Positions 1-8,802 are shown, counted from the stretch's first letter. The stretch: DNA of 64,000 nt from Accumulibacter phosphatis (GCF_000024165.1 NC_013193.1:103596-167595); one strand, 5' to 3'. Numbers and translations are program-made. Notes: generated by a model not told the origin, from the letters alone.

Positions 1-1241
1 TGCCGCAGTCGCTCAATCTCGTTCGCGTAGCGGGCCGGGAGTCCTTCCGGCGGCGGATCGATCCGCGCCGCGTAGATGGCGGCCATCAGCGTCTTCATGA
101 TGCCTTCCATCTCTTGCCCCACCCCGGAGACTCGCGCGTCGCTCGATTCGGCCAGCCCTCTCAGTTTGCGCAGCAGGTGCGGCCAGCAACGCAAGCGGTT
201 TGCCCAGGCGCGATAGACGCCGTAGCCATCGCTGATGAGCAGGCCGGCAAAGCCGTCCTGCAGGGCGTTCTCCAGCATTTCCCGGCTGCGTGGGCCGATC
301 AGGAACAGCACCGTGTGGGTCGTCACCAATGCCCACAGCCACAGCAGCGTGCCGGACTCCGGCCACGAGGTCTCATCGACATGCAGTTGCGCTGCCTGCA
401 CGATGTCGGCCACCAGGGCGTCCTCCAGCGGCAGACTGGCGCGGCCCGCTTCCCGGATGGTTTCGTCGATGACGCCCGTACTCAGCGTCAAGTCGAACAG
501 TTCCATCAGCAATTCGCGAATGCTCGCCCGCGACAGGCGCATGCGCACCGCCAGCAGGACGATCACCCCGGCCAGCCGGGGACCCACGAGACGCCATTCC
601 CCGAGCTCAACCTTCTCCCATTGCCCGTCGGCCGGCGCCCGCCAAGCTTGCGCACGGCTGACATGGCCGCAGGAGCAGCTCACTTCAAGCAGCGTGTGAC
701 GGGTGACGCTGAACGTCAACCCGATCAGGCTCTCGACCGGCGGCGCAATGTCGACTTCGTCCCAAGCCGTGTAAGCCTGCGACGCGGCATCCGCCGACAA
801 CACTGCCGCACAAGCGGCGCAGATCTCGGGACGGTGCTCGCACCGGGCGGTGATCGCCAGCTTCTGACTGCGACCATGACCTGGACTGCCCGGTTGCTTG
901 CCGGGCCGCTTCCCAGACCCCTTCTTGGCCGATTGCCGCTGCCCATCAACCGGTGGAGCCTGTTCCGTCTCTTCCGTAGAGCTTCCAGCCGTCTCCGCGG
1001 CGACGTCGGCATTGCCGCGCTCGTCCGCCGCGCCATTCTGTTCCTCCGAGCCACCTGTCTTCGCCCAGGGCGGTTGGCTGGTCGGCGGACGCGAGCTGTT
1101 GTCCGGGTTCTGATTCAGCCGATCCTGCAACTCCTTTACGTCGTGCAACAGCCGCTTCGACACTTCCAGCAAAAGCTCCGCCGGCAGCTTCTTCAGCCAC
1201 TCGTCGTTCATCTGGAACAGGTCATGTTTGCTCAGGTGCAT
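1..1241 (-). CDS. tnpC: IS66-family transposase (TnpC), C-terminus cut by window edge
   Basis: The minus-strand frame is open from an ATG at 1241 to the left edge (about 413 codons) and has no stop. The N-terminal part has LNQNPDNSSRPPTSQPPW, the usual IS66 leader, followed by a basic linker with GKRPGKQPGSPGH. A cysteine-rich segment follows (CAACAAVL and CSCGH, zinc-finger-like), then the catalytic core beginning with QLHVDETSW, where the D is the expected first acidic residue. LISDGYGVYRAW is the second core motif. IS66 TnpC proteins are about 510-530 residues, so roughly 100 are missing. No tnpA or tnpB precedes it, which fits the ISBst12-like subgroup with tnpC alone. Confidence 0.9.
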   Translation of the reverse strand, partial: MHLSKHDLFQMNDEWLKKLPAELLLEVSKRLLHDVKELQDRLNQNPDNSSRPPTSQPPWAKTGGSEEQNGAADERGNADVAAETAGSSTEETEQAPPVDGQRQSAKKGSGKRPGKQPGSPGHGRSQKLAITARCEHRPEICAACAAVLSADAASQAYTAWDEVDIAPPVESLIGLTFSVTRHTLLEVSCSCGHVSRAQAWRAPADGQWEKVELGEWRLVGPRLAGVIVLLAVRMRLSRASIRELLMELFDLTLSTGVIDETIREAGRASLPLEDALVADIVQAAQLHVDETSWPESGTLLWLWALVTTHTVLFLIGPRSREMLENALQDGFAGLLISDGYGVYRAWANRLRCWPHLLRKLRGLAESSDARVSGVGQEMEGIMKTLMAAIYAARIDPPPEGLPARYANEIERLR

Positions 1242-1335
1242 CGTGCCGCGTCTGTCAGGTCGTCTGCAAGTTCCGCAACTATGCCATACAAATCATCAGG
1301 CTGGCAGCTTTTCTTAAGGGGGTGTGAACGATTAC
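1..1335 (-). mobile_element. IS66-family insertion sequence (ISBst12-like), partial
   Basis: The element consists of the tnpC gene plus 94 bp upstream. The outer end is placed at 1335 because the minus strand there begins GTAATCGTTCACACCCCC, resembling the GTAAGCG-type termini of the IS66 family. The other end lies outside the window, so the inverted repeat and the 8-bp duplication cannot be checked. Coding sequence in the opposite orientation resumes immediately outside the proposed end, which supports the boundary. Confidence 0.6.
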
Positions 1336-1578
1336 GTCAGCGCGGTCGTCAGCGAGCGCCTCGCCTCGCGCGGACACGCCACCGTCAGCGCCCGCGTCGA
1401 CCGCCGCCGCGAGGCGACACTGAACTTCGCCATCGGCGCCGCCGTCGCGCAGCGGCGGGGAATCGTCCCCGGCGCCAGTGTGCCGCTGCGACTGCAGAAG
1501 CCAGCGATCCGCCTGCTGCCCGGCGATGTGGCGATTGCCGGACAGGCGGGAACTTCCGGCAAGGGGCAATCCCCATGA
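1336..1578 (+). pseudogene. 3' fragment of an unidentified gene truncated by IS66
   Basis: An open frame with strongly GC-rich third codon positions runs from the IS66 end to a TGA at 1576-1578 and encodes about 80 residues. A GTG at 1324 could start it, but that codon lies inside the proposed IS end, so I read this as the surviving 3' part of an interrupted gene. I do not recognise the family. A second frame (ATG 1575, stop near 1784) overlaps its stop as ATGA and could be a following small gene. Its codon use is less convincing, so it is not listed separately. Confidence 0.35.
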
Positions 1579-1898
1579 GCGGTGCCGTGCCCGGACAAAG
1601 CATACCGTTACCGGGAAGAGATGTCGGAGATCCGTGGCGACGCGCCCGATGGGGGATCGTGGTGGCGGCAAACCGCCGACAGCAGACGATCGCGGTCCGC
1701 GAGAGCAGCCGTTCACCGCATCACCCGGCAACACGGAAGCCACCGTTCGCAATTCGGCCCAGTGGGAGCGAAGCTCCAATTTGAGGCCATATAAGCATTT
1801 GCTGTTCCTTAATAGGCCGATTCTGACAAACGGCGCCCTTCCTCCTGCTCTCAAAACACTGTCGGTCCAGCCGGCACGCGGGCATTGCTTTTCCACGA

Positions 1899-2235
1899 TC
1901 AGTGCGGCACCAGTTCCATCCGGTCGTTTGCCAGGTCGAGGTAGGACGGGTCACCGCGGCAGACCCACCCCAGCATCTGGCCTGGCGGTTCCGGCCGCCG
2001 ACGGAATTGCGCGAGCGTCTTGTCGTATTGCATGCTGCTGGTGGTCGAGCGCTCGATGCGCGGGAAGTGCTCGTGCAGACCGGCCAGCACCGTCTCGCCG
2101 ATGTTGGCGCGGAAGGCGGTTACCTGCTGGTCGGGCCGATCGCCAGAACGAAGTAGCACCCCTGGTCCACCACTCGCGTCATAACGTCGTTGCACTTCAG
2201 AGTTGAATCTGCCTCCTCGATAAATCGCTTCATTC
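1899..2235 (-). pseudogene. Small unidentified gene with a frameshift
   Basis: An ATG at 2235 is preceded on the minus strand by a good ribosome site (GGAGGTGCAGGA). The frame begins MKRFIEEADSTLKCNDVM and stops after 37 codons at a TAA near 2122. From about that point another minus-strand frame shows the same GC-rich third-position bias (VTAFRANIGETVLAGL) and runs to a TGA at 1899. Joining the two frames gives one protein of about 110 residues, so I read this as one gene broken by a single-base indel. I do not recognise the product. IS1182 lies immediately upstream of its start (IS end at 2270). Confidence 0.4.
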
Positions 2236-2269
2236 CTGCACCTCCGTACAGGAATTAACGCACCACGCC

Positions 2270-3821
2270 CTAGCAGCCTGTCGGACTTTCGGCTTGCTCC
2301 CCACCGGATATGCTATAATCATGCCTTTTGAAGCAACCGAGGGCCGGCATGTCCCACTTCATCGTCACCGACCGTAAGACCGACTACCTGCTACCGCCGT
2401 CACTGGACGATTGGCTGAACCAGGATCACCTGGCGCGATTCATCGTGGAGGTAGTCGACCAGCTGGACCTGTCGAAGCTGACGCGACAGTACGCTGGACG
2501 TGGATCGAAGGCGTACCATCCGGCGACCCTGCTGGCAATTCTGGTCTATGGCTACGCCACGGGTATTTTCTCCAGCCGCAGGCTGGAGCGGGCAACCTAC
2601 GATTCGGTAGCCTTCCGCTACATTGCCGCCGGAAGCCATCCCGATCACGACAGCCTGGCGACGTTCCGCCGGCGTTTTCTGGACGAACTGAGCGACCTGT
2701 TTCTGCAGGTCCTGGCGATGGCCAAGGAAATGAAGCTGCTCAAGCTAGGTAACGTCTGTCTTGACGGCACGAAGATCGACGCCAACGCCTCAAGGCACAG
2801 CGCGCTCTCCCACGGACACATCGAAAAGCTGGAAGCCCAGCTCAAGGCTGAGGTGCAGGAACTCTTCAGCTTGGCGGAACAGGCGGATCAAGCCGACGTT
2901 CCGGACGGCGTCAGCCTGCCCGAAGAAATCAAGCGTCGTGAAGATCGGCTGGCGGCGATGGCAGTGGCCAAGGCGAAGATTGCTGCCCGGGCCGAAGAGC
3001 GTTATCAGCGAGAGAAAGCCGATTACGACGAGAAAATGGCGCGGCGCGCGGCCAAGGAAGAAGCGGCCGGCAAGAAGTTGGGCGGCAAGCCGCCGAAAGC
3101 CCCCGAGCCCGGCGCACGGGACAGTGACCAGATCAATCTGACCGACGAAGAATCGCGCATCATGCCGGTGGCCGGTGGCGGCTTCGAACAAGCGTACAAC
3201 GCCCAGGCCGGGGTTGATGCGGCGACGATGCTGGTTGTGGCGGTCGGCGTGACGCAAGCCCCCAATGACAAAGAGCAGGTCGAGCCGATGCTGGCGACGC
3301 TCAAGGCACAAGCCGAGGTGCTGGGTCCCGTGGAAAGTTTGATCGCCGACAGTGGCTTCTGCAGCGAGAAGAACATCAAGGCATGCGAGGCCGCCAGTAT
3401 CGATCCGGTGATCGCGGTGGCTCGCGACGAGCACCACCCTGACTGGCGGGAGCGGCACAGCGAACCGGCGCCGCTGCCGGAGAATGCGACACCCGTGCAG
3501 GCCCTGTCGCATCGCTTGAAGACCAAAGCGGGACGAGCCCTCTATGCCTTGCGCAAGCAGACCGTCGAGCCGGTCTTCGGTATCATCAAATCGGTCATGG
3601 GCTTTCGCCAGTTCTCGCTGCGCGGTTTGAAGAAGGTCACGGGCGAGTGGACGCTGGTCTGCCTGGCGTGGAACTTGAAGCGCATGGCCAAATTGCGCCC
3701 ACAGTAGGGAAAACGAGGAGAAAACCGTCCAAAAGGCCGCAAAGTCGAGAAAATCCGGCCTTTTCATTCCGCATTGTGAAATTTGGCGGTTTTCTAAACC
3801 TCAAGTCCGACAGGCTGCTAG
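2270..3821 (+). mobile_element. IS1182-family insertion sequence, complete
   Basis: An 18-19 bp perfect inverted repeat bounds the element: TAGCAGCCTGTCGGACTT at 2271-2288 and its reverse complement at 3803-3820. One transposase gene fills the interior. CTAG is present at both outer junctions, consistent with a palindromic target, though it could be part of the repeat. To the right lies an IS3-family relic. Its 5' part is not visible on the left, so the IS1182 insertion came with a deletion or post-dates an earlier truncation. Confidence 0.88.
2349..3707 (+). CDS. tnp: IS1182-family transposase
   Basis: DDE-type transposase of about 452 residues. I prefer ATG 2349 (GAGGG upstream) to an in-frame TTG at 2328. 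The N-terminal DUF772-type domain has LPPSLDDWLNQDHLARF and the family motif SHPDHDSLATFRRRF. The segment VCLDGTKIDANAS carries the first catalytic aspartate, and VESLIADSGFCSEKN is the core D-containing motif. YALRKQTVEPVFGIIK carries the C-terminal glutamate, and GEWTLVCLAWNLKRM ends the domain. A lysine- and alanine-rich insertion (residues about 175-250) is typical of this branch. A TATAAT at 2314-2319 may be its -10 element. The gene looks intact. Confidence 0.92.
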   Translation: MSHFIVTDRKTDYLLPPSLDDWLNQDHLARFIVEVVDQLDLSKLTRQYAGRGSKAYHPATLLAILVYGYATGIFSSRRLERATYDSVAFRYIAAGSHPDHDSLATFRRRFLDELSDLFLQVLAMAKEMKLLKLGNVCLDGTKIDANASRHSALSHGHIEKLEAQLKAEVQELFSLAEQADQADVPDGVSLPEEIKRREDRLAAMAVAKAKIAARAEERYQREKADYDEKMARRAAKEEAAGKKLGGKPPKAPEPGARDSDQINLTDEESRIMPVAGGGFEQAYNAQAGVDAATMLVVAVGVTQAPNDKEQVEPMLATLKAQAEVLGPVESLIADSGFCSEKNIKACEAASIDPVIAVARDEHHPDWRERHSEPAPLPENATPVQALSHRLKTKAGRALYALRKQTVEPVFGIIKSVMGFRQFSLRGLKKVTGEWTLVCLAWNLKRMAKLRPQ

Positions 3822-4087
3822 TTTGGAGTACACAGCCAAGGGGTTTTCACACAGCCTCGGTCGCAAGGGCAACTGTTGGGACAACGCACCGATGGAAAAG
3901 CTGCTGGGATTCACTGAAGACTGAACTGGTGCATCACTGTCGCTTCGCGACCCGCGAGCAGGCCAAACGCGAGATCACGGAATACATCGAGATCTTCTAC
4001 AACCGCATCCGAGAGCAGGCTCGACTCGGCCATCTGTCGCCCACCGCTTTCAGTCAGCAATACTATGCAATGCAGATGGCCGCTTAA
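3822..4087 (+). pseudogene. IS3-family OrfB transposase remnant (3' end, frameshifted)
   Basis: The C-terminal part of an IS3-type DDE transposase survives. One frame reads SLGRKGNCWDNAPMEK, the conserved region before the catalytic glutamate. The next frame reads SLKTELVHHCRFATREQA and continues through EITEYIEIFYNRIREQARLG to a TAA at 4085-4087. The join is shifted by one base near 3897, so the reading frame is broken. Everything upstream of this segment is missing and is replaced by the IS1182 right end. It cannot make an active transposase. Confidence 0.85.
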
Positions 4088-4198
4088 CCCGTCGGACTCT
4101 ACGATTTGCAACCGACCTCAATATCACCGGGTACGGTTGTGCAGACGAAGTGGGGGCCGATTATATCACCCGCCCCCGTTCGCCCGATTTGCCCCGGA

Positions 4199-5265
4199 TC
4201 AGAACAGGAAAGCCTGTTTTTCCGACGCAGCCGCGGGCTGATTGTCGGCCCCGAAGACGCGGAGCTGACGCGGCCGGAACCAGACCTGCTGGCCGACCAC
4301 CAGTTGCAGCGCCTCGTGGCGCTCGCGCGACAGTTCGACTTCGACGATTACCCGCCCATGCAGTAACTCGATACGGACCACCGGTCCGATCGGATGCACA
4401 TGCTGCACAGTCGCCTCTAGGCTGCCTTCGGCAATCGAGTGGGTGATGTCGATATCGTGCGGCCGGACGAAGGCGGTGGCCCGCTCCGGCTTCTCGCGGC
4501 ACTCGACTTCGGCGTAACCTCCCTGCACCCGGCTATGGAAGACGTTCACGTTGCCGAGGAACTGGTACACGAAGGGCGAGGCGGGGCTGGAATACACCTC
4601 GTCCGGCGAGCCGATCTGCTCGATCTTGCCGTGGTTCATGACCACCACGCGATCGGCGACTTCCAGCGCTTCTTCCTGGTCGTGGGTGACGAACACCGAC
4701 GAGATGTGCATGTCGTCGTGCAGGCGGCGCAGCCAACGGCGCAGTTCCTTGCGTACCTTGGTGTCGAGCGCGCCGAAGGGCTCGTCGAGCAGCAGCACCT
4801 TGGGCTCGACGGCGAGGGCGCGGGCCAGTGCAATCCGCTGCCGTTGGCCACCGGAGAGTTGCGACGGATAACGATCCGCCAGCCAGTCGAGCTGGACCAG
4901 GCCGAGCAGTTCCATGACCCGGCGCTTGATCTCGGCATCGGACGGGCGCTCCTTGCGCGGCTTGACGCGCAGGCCGAAGGCGACATTCTCGAATACCGTC
5001 ATGTGGCGGACAGCGCGTAATGCTGGAAGACGAAACCGACATTGCGCTCGCGGGCGTGCACATGGGTCGCTTCGGCGCCGGAGAACAGGATCTCGCCCTG
5101 ATCGGCGGTTTCCATGCCGGCGATGATGCGCAGCAAGGTCGTCTTGCCGCAACCGGAGGGGCCGAGCAGCGCGACCAGCTCTCCGGTCGGGATATCGAGG
5201 TTGATGTTGTCGAGCGCGACGAAATTGCCGAAGCGCTTGGAGATGTTGCGGATTTCGATGCTCAT
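4199..5265 (-). pseudogene. cysA: Sulfate/thiosulfate ABC transporter ATPase CysA, single-base frameshift
   Basis: CysA powers sulfate import at the inner-membrane face. The start at 5265 overlaps the cysW stop as ATGA. The first frame has Walker A (GPSGCGKTT, about residue 37) and the Q-loop FVFQHYAL, then stops at 4999. The other frame continues HMTVFENVAFGLRV, the signature LSGGQRQR, Walker B VLLLDEPFGALD, the H-loop THDQEEAL and a C-terminal TOBE-type region ending at 4199. Family members read FQHYALFRHMTVFEN. Here CTG-TCC stands where CTG-TTC-CGC is expected, so one T is missing near 5010. The remainder is full length (about 355 codons). Either the gene is newly inactivated or this is an assembly error. 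Confidence 0.88.
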
Positions 5266-6137
5266 GAAGTTTTCTCGCCGGGGAGTTCAGCGTTCAGCAT
5301 GTCGGTCTCGGCCTTCATGCGCCATTCGACGATGGTCTTGGCCACCAGCGTCACCAGTGCCAGCAGGGCCAGCACGGAGGCGGCGGCGAAGGCGCCGATC
5401 GCGTTGTATTCGTTGTAGAGGATCTCGACGTGCAGCGGCAGCGTGTTGGTCTCGCCGCGGATGTGGCCGGAAACCACCGACACCGCGCCGAATTCGCCCA
5501 TCGCCCGGGCGTTCGACAGGATCACGCCGTAGAGCAGGCCCCACTTGATATTGGGCAGGGTGACGCGCCAGAACATCTGCCAGCCGGAGGCGCCGAGCGA
5601 GATTGCCGCCTCTTCCTCGTCCTTGCCCTGCGACTGCATCAGCGGGATCAGCTCGCGGGCGATGAAGGGGAAGGTGATGAACAGGGTGGCGAGAATCATG
5701 CCCGGCACGGCGAAGATGATCTTGACGTCCTTGGCCGCCAGCAACCCGCCGAAATAGCCCTGCGAGCCGAACATGAGGATGAAGATCAGGCCGGCGACCA
5801 CCGGCGACACCGCGAAGGGCAGGTCGATCAGCGTGATCAGCAGGCTCTTGCCCTTGAACTCGAACTTGGCGATGGCCCAGGCCGCAGCGACGCCGAACAG
5901 GATGTTGAAGGGCAGCACGGCCAGCGCAATGACGATGGTCAGCCAGATCGCCGAACGGGTTTCCGATTCCTTCAGCGCCTCAAGATAGATCGGCAGGCCC
6001 TGCGCCAGCGCTTCGACGAAAACCGCGACCAGCGGCAACCCGAGGAAGAAGAACAGGAAGCCGAGGCCAACCGTCAGCAGCGTGTAACGCACCCAGGCCG
6101 GTTCCTGCGTGGCGCGTGTCAGTTTGTTGCTACTCAT
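5262..6137 (-). CDS. cysW: Sulfate ABC transporter permease CysW
   Basis: Inner-membrane permease of 291 residues, one half of the CysT-CysW channel for sulfate and thiosulfate. Six or so hydrophobic segments are visible, starting with LLTVGLGFLFFFLGLPLV near residue 20. The EAA loop that contacts CysA is EEEAAISLGASGWQMFW at about residues 173-189, with the family GASxxQxF core. The start at 6137 overlaps the cysT stop by ATGA, and its own stop overlaps cysA by ATGA, so the three genes are translationally coupled. Length is normal and no lesion is visible. Confidence 0.95.
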   Translation of the reverse strand: MSSNKLTRATQEPAWVRYTLLTVGLGFLFFFLGLPLVAVFVEALAQGLPIYLEALKESETRSAIWLTIVIALAVLPFNILFGVAAAWAIAKFEFKGKSLLITLIDLPFAVSPVVAGLIFILMFGSQGYFGGLLAAKDVKIIFAVPGMILATLFITFPFIARELIPLMQSQGKDEEEAAISLGASGWQMFWRVTLPNIKWGLLYGVILSNARAMGEFGAVSVVSGHIRGETNTLPLHVEILYNEYNAIGAFAAASVLALLALVTLVAKTIVEWRMKAETDMLNAELPGEKTS

Positions 6138-7009
6138 GCCGCACCCGCCTTGGTCTTGCCGGCAGCCACTTCCAGCGGCTCACTGTTTTTGTGCCGATTG
6201 GCTGCCCACCATTGCAGCGCATTGATGACCAGCAGCAGCACGAAGGAAATGGCCAGCATGACCACGGCCAGCGCCGTGGCGCCGAGCACGTCGTACTGCT
6301 CCAGCTTGGAGATGATCAGCAGCGGCACGATTTCGGAAATCAGCGGCAGGTTGCCGGCGATGAAGATGACCGAGCCGAATTCGCCGAGCGCCCGGGCAAA
6401 GGCCAGCGCGAAGCCGGTGAGCAAGGCCGGGCCGATGGCCGGGAAAATCGCTTTTACGAAGGTCTGCCAGCGCGAGGCGCCGAGCGAGGCGGCTGCCTCC
6501 TCGACTTCGGTTTCGATATCCTCGATCACCGGCTGCAAGGTGCGGACGACGAAGGGCAGGGTAATGAAGGTCAGGGCGACGATGATGCCGAGCGGCGTAT
6601 AGGCCACCTTGACCCCCAGTGGCTCAAGGTACTGCCCCAACCAGCCGTTGCCGGCGTAAAGCGTGGCCAGCGTGATGCCGGCCACCGCTGTCGGCAGCGC
6701 GAATGGCAGATCGACCAGCGCATCGACGAAGCGCTTGCCGGGAAAAGAATAGCGAACGAGGATCCAGGCTACGATCAGCCCGAAGAAGGCATTGATCGAC
6801 GCGGCCAGCAACGACGACACGAAGGTGACACGAAAGGCCGCCAGCGAGCGTTCGCCGAGCGCGATGTCGAGAATCTGGCCGAAACCGAGTTCGGACGCCT
6901 TGAGTATCATGCCGCCGAGGGGCAGCAGGATCAGTAACGAGAGATAGACCAGCGTATAGCCCAGCGCCAGACCGAAGCCAGGCAACACGCGTTGGGATTT
7001 TGCGGACAT
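6134..7009 (-). CDS. cysT: Sulfate ABC transporter permease CysT (CysU)
   Basis: Partner permease of CysW, about 291 residues from ATG 7009. A TTG at 7033 would add eight residues (MAKKTRIL), but family members begin close to the RVLPGFGLALGYTL segment that follows the ATG. The EAA loop is EEAAASLGASRWQTFVK. Hydrophobic segments span the rest, ending with VLLLVINALQWW. It lies 95 bp downstream of sbp, and a strong hairpin occupies that gap. It is cotranscribed with cysW and cysA. Confidence 0.94.
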   Translation of the reverse strand: MSAKSQRVLPGFGLALGYTLVYLSLLILLPLGGMILKASELGFGQILDIALGERSLAAFRVTFVSSLLAASINAFFGLIVAWILVRYSFPGKRFVDALVDLPFALPTAVAGITLATLYAGNGWLGQYLEPLGVKVAYTPLGIIVALTFITLPFVVRTLQPVIEDIETEVEEAAASLGASRWQTFVKAIFPAIGPALLTGFALAFARALGEFGSVIFIAGNLPLISEIVPLLIISKLEQYDVLGATALAVVMLAISFVLLLVINALQWWAANRHKNSEPLEVAAGKTKAGAA

Positions 7010-7062
7010 GAGTATTCTTGTTTTTTTGGCCAAATTCTCCGGTCGACCGCAGCAAAGCCTCA

Positions 7063-7081
7063 GGCCGGGCAGAACCCGGCC
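7063..7081 (-). other. Intercistronic hairpin between sbp and cysT
   Basis: GGCCGGG at 7063-7069 pairs perfectly with CCCGGCC at 7075-7081 around a 5-nt loop. No T-run follows on the minus strand, so it is not a classical terminator. Such a stem between a binding-protein gene and its permease genes commonly protects the upstream mRNA, so that the binding protein is made in excess. That role is inference here. Confidence 0.5.
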
Positions 7082-7104
7082 GGCTTTGGCGGGCGGGCGA
7101 ACGC

Positions 7105-8103
7105 TTACTTGGCGACGTAAATCTGGTCGAAAGTGCCGCCATCCTTGAAGTGGGTGGCAAATGCCTTGTTGGCACCGCCGAACACCTCATCGACGGTGAA
7201 TGTCTTCACCGGCGGGAAGAACGCCGCATACTTCTTCAGCAGCTCGGCGTCACGCGGCCGCAGGTAGTTCTGCGCGGCGTTCTCCTGGCCTTCTTTGGAC
7301 CACAGGTACTCCAGGTAAGCCGTGGCCTGCTTGCGCGTTCCCTTCTTGTCCACCACCTTCTCGACGACAGCGACCGGGAACTCGGTCTGCATGGTCAGGC
7401 TGGGATAGACCACCTCGAAATTGCCCTTGCCGAATTCCTTGGCGATCATTTCGGCTTCGGATTCAAAGGTGATCAACGCATCGCCCATGCCACGCTGCAT
7501 GAAGGTCGTTGTCGCGTCACGGCCACCGGCGGCGAACAGCGGAGCGTTCTTCAACAGCTTGCCGACGAATTCCTGCGCCGTTTTGTCGCTGCCGCCCGGT
7601 TGCTTGAGCGCCCAAGCCCAGGCCGACAGATAGGTATTGCGGCCGTTGCCGGTGTTCTTCGGGTGCGGCATGATGACCTGAACACCCGGCGCTGCCAGGT
7701 CGGCCCAATCCTTCAGGGCCTTGGGATTGCCCTTGCGCACGATGAAGACCATCGCCGATGTGTAGGGCGAAGCGTTGTTCGGGAACTTCTTTGCCCAGTC
7801 CTTGGCGACCAGACCTTTCTCGGCCAAGAACTCGATATCGTTGGCCTGATTCATCGTCACCACGTCGGCCTCCAGCCCGTCGGCCACGGCCCGCACCTGC
7901 TTGGTCGAGCCGCCGTGCGACTGCTTCAACTCCACGCTTTCGCCAGCGTTGGCTTTCCAGTGCTTCTGGAACATCGGGTTGTAGTCCTTGTAGACATCGC
8001 GCGCGACGTCGTAGGACGCGTTGAGCAGCGTGGCATCTGCCAGGGCGGCCCCGGCAACCAGGCTGAGCAGAACGGTAGCTATCGATTTACGGAAATGGGT
8101 CAT
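7105..8103 (-). CDS. sbp: Periplasmic sulfate-binding protein
   Basis: Substrate-binding protein of 332 residues for the CysTWA importer. A cleavable signal peptide (SIATVLLSLVAGAALA) precedes the mature start near DATLLNASYDVARD, the typical Sbp/CysP entry. Family motifs include QSHGGSTKQ, DVVTMNQAND, MPHPKNTGNGR (sulfate pocket) and YLRPRDAELLKKY. The ATG at 8103 has GCGAGGTG as ribosome site. It is the first gene of the operon, and the upstream region carries spaced ATAACC repeats. Sbp and CysP cannot be told apart firmly by eye; the sequence looks closer to Sbp. Confidence 0.94.
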   Translation of the reverse strand: MTHFRKSIATVLLSLVAGAALADATLLNASYDVARDVYKDYNPMFQKHWKANAGESVELKQSHGGSTKQVRAVADGLEADVVTMNQANDIEFLAEKGLVAKDWAKKFPNNASPYTSAMVFIVRKGNPKALKDWADLAAPGVQVIMPHPKNTGNGRNTYLSAWAWALKQPGGSDKTAQEFVGKLLKNAPLFAAGGRDATTTFMQRGMGDALITFESEAEMIAKEFGKGNFEVVYPSLTMQTEFPVAVVEKVVDKKGTRKQATAYLEYLWSKEGQENAAQNYLRPRDAELLKKYAAFFPPVKTFTVDEVFGGANKAFATHFKDGGTFDQIYVAK

Positions 8104-8139
8104 GATTCACCTCGCTATGGATGGCCGCTAATCTAGCGG

Positions 8140-8250
8140 AGTCACTTATAACCACAAAGACGGTTTTTGAATTTGCTTATAACCCGGCAATCAAATAGCC
8201 GGTAATGCTGCATATTGGACGGCGGAATGTTTGAAATAAGCCATAACCCG
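8140..8250 (-). promoter_or_regulatory. Putative control region of the sulfate operon with phased ATAACC repeats
   Basis: Three similar boxes lie upstream of sbp on the same strand: CTTATAACC at 8145-8153, CTTATAACC at 8176-8184 and GCCATAACC at 8240-8248. Their starts are 31 and 64 bp apart, close to multiples of three helical turns. Sulfate-uptake operons of proteobacteria are activated by CysB, which binds extended, AT-rich multi-half-site regions containing ATAAC-type elements. CysB control is inference; the repeats themselves are seen. The rest of 8250-8373 shows nothing I can assign. Confidence 0.45.
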
Positions 8251-8373
8251 TTCCGGTGTTTTGCTGAGGCACTCCATGAATCGGCTCGCCTTTTGCAATG
8301 AGGCAGGTTGGAAAAGATGGAGTCCGACGGATCGTGTAATTTGACGATTAGGAGGACACAGGCTTACCCAGAA

Positions 8374-8802
8374 TCAGTCGAAGCGAACAGCAATCTGCTT
8401 CCCATCAGATTTTGTACAAACCCCGGCGGGGTCTTGGCCCGGCCCCCAAGTCAGTAGGCATCGAATCGTCTCCCCATTGGGGGCACGTAGTACCGGCGAT
8501 GCCGAACTCCTTAGGTGATCTCTATCCACGCCGCTGGCAATTCGGTCGTAATGTTTGCCAGGGCCATACAACTTACGCATTTCTGCTAGGTCTTGATGAC
8601 GCCTAATCTCAAATCCTCGCCCCTCATATCGTGCTCCTTCGAGTTCCAGAACCATGACCGGCACCTGTGTGCCGTCGTGGCTAAAGGAGCCAGTGACGGG
8701 TGAGGACTCGTTCACCGATTCCAGCTGATGGGTATGCCCGGCACAACCGGAAAGTGTCACGCCCAAGATACAAGTGGGGAGTATTTTTGCAACCGCAGAC
8801 AT
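8374..8802 (-). CDS. Hypothetical lipoprotein
   Basis: 142 residues with a lipoprotein signal: a hydrophobic stretch (ILPTCILGVT) and the lipobox LSGC, lipidated Cys at about residue 20. The start ATG 8802 has a GGAGGG ribosome site. The mature part is hydrophilic and ends DGKQIAVRFD; two further cysteines (CLLTWG and GVCTKS) could pair. I do not recognise the family. It sits between the sulfate operon and the first RND operon, on the same strand as both, 12 bp after the periplasmic His-rich protein gene, so it may be the last gene of the RND operon. Confidence 0.6.
   Translation of the reverse strand: MSAVAKILPTCILGVTLSGCAGHTHQLESVNESSPVTGSFSHDGTQVPVMVLELEGARYEGRGFEIRRHQDLAEMRKLYGPGKHYDRIASGVDRDHLRSSASPVLRAPNGETIRCLLTWGPGQDPAGVCTKSDGKQIAVRFD

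Noticed and set aside
114..1784. 556-residue plus-strand open frame
   Set aside because: It lies antisense to the IS66 transposase and its translation is low-complexity Arg/Pro/Gln-rich without any motif; a product of GC-rich antisense DNA.
1279..1896. 205-residue minus-strand frame right of IS66
   Set aside because: Composition and lack of a ribosome site suggest a shadow; the plus-strand frame 1336-1578 has the better codon bias.
2790..3767. 325-residue minus-strand frame opposite the IS1182 transposase
   Set aside because: The sense strand carries all transposase motifs; this frame has none.
5430..6937. Long plus-strand frames opposite cysW and cysT
   Set aside because: They are antisense to well-supported permease genes and consist of Asp/Arg/Gln-rich sequence with no domain.
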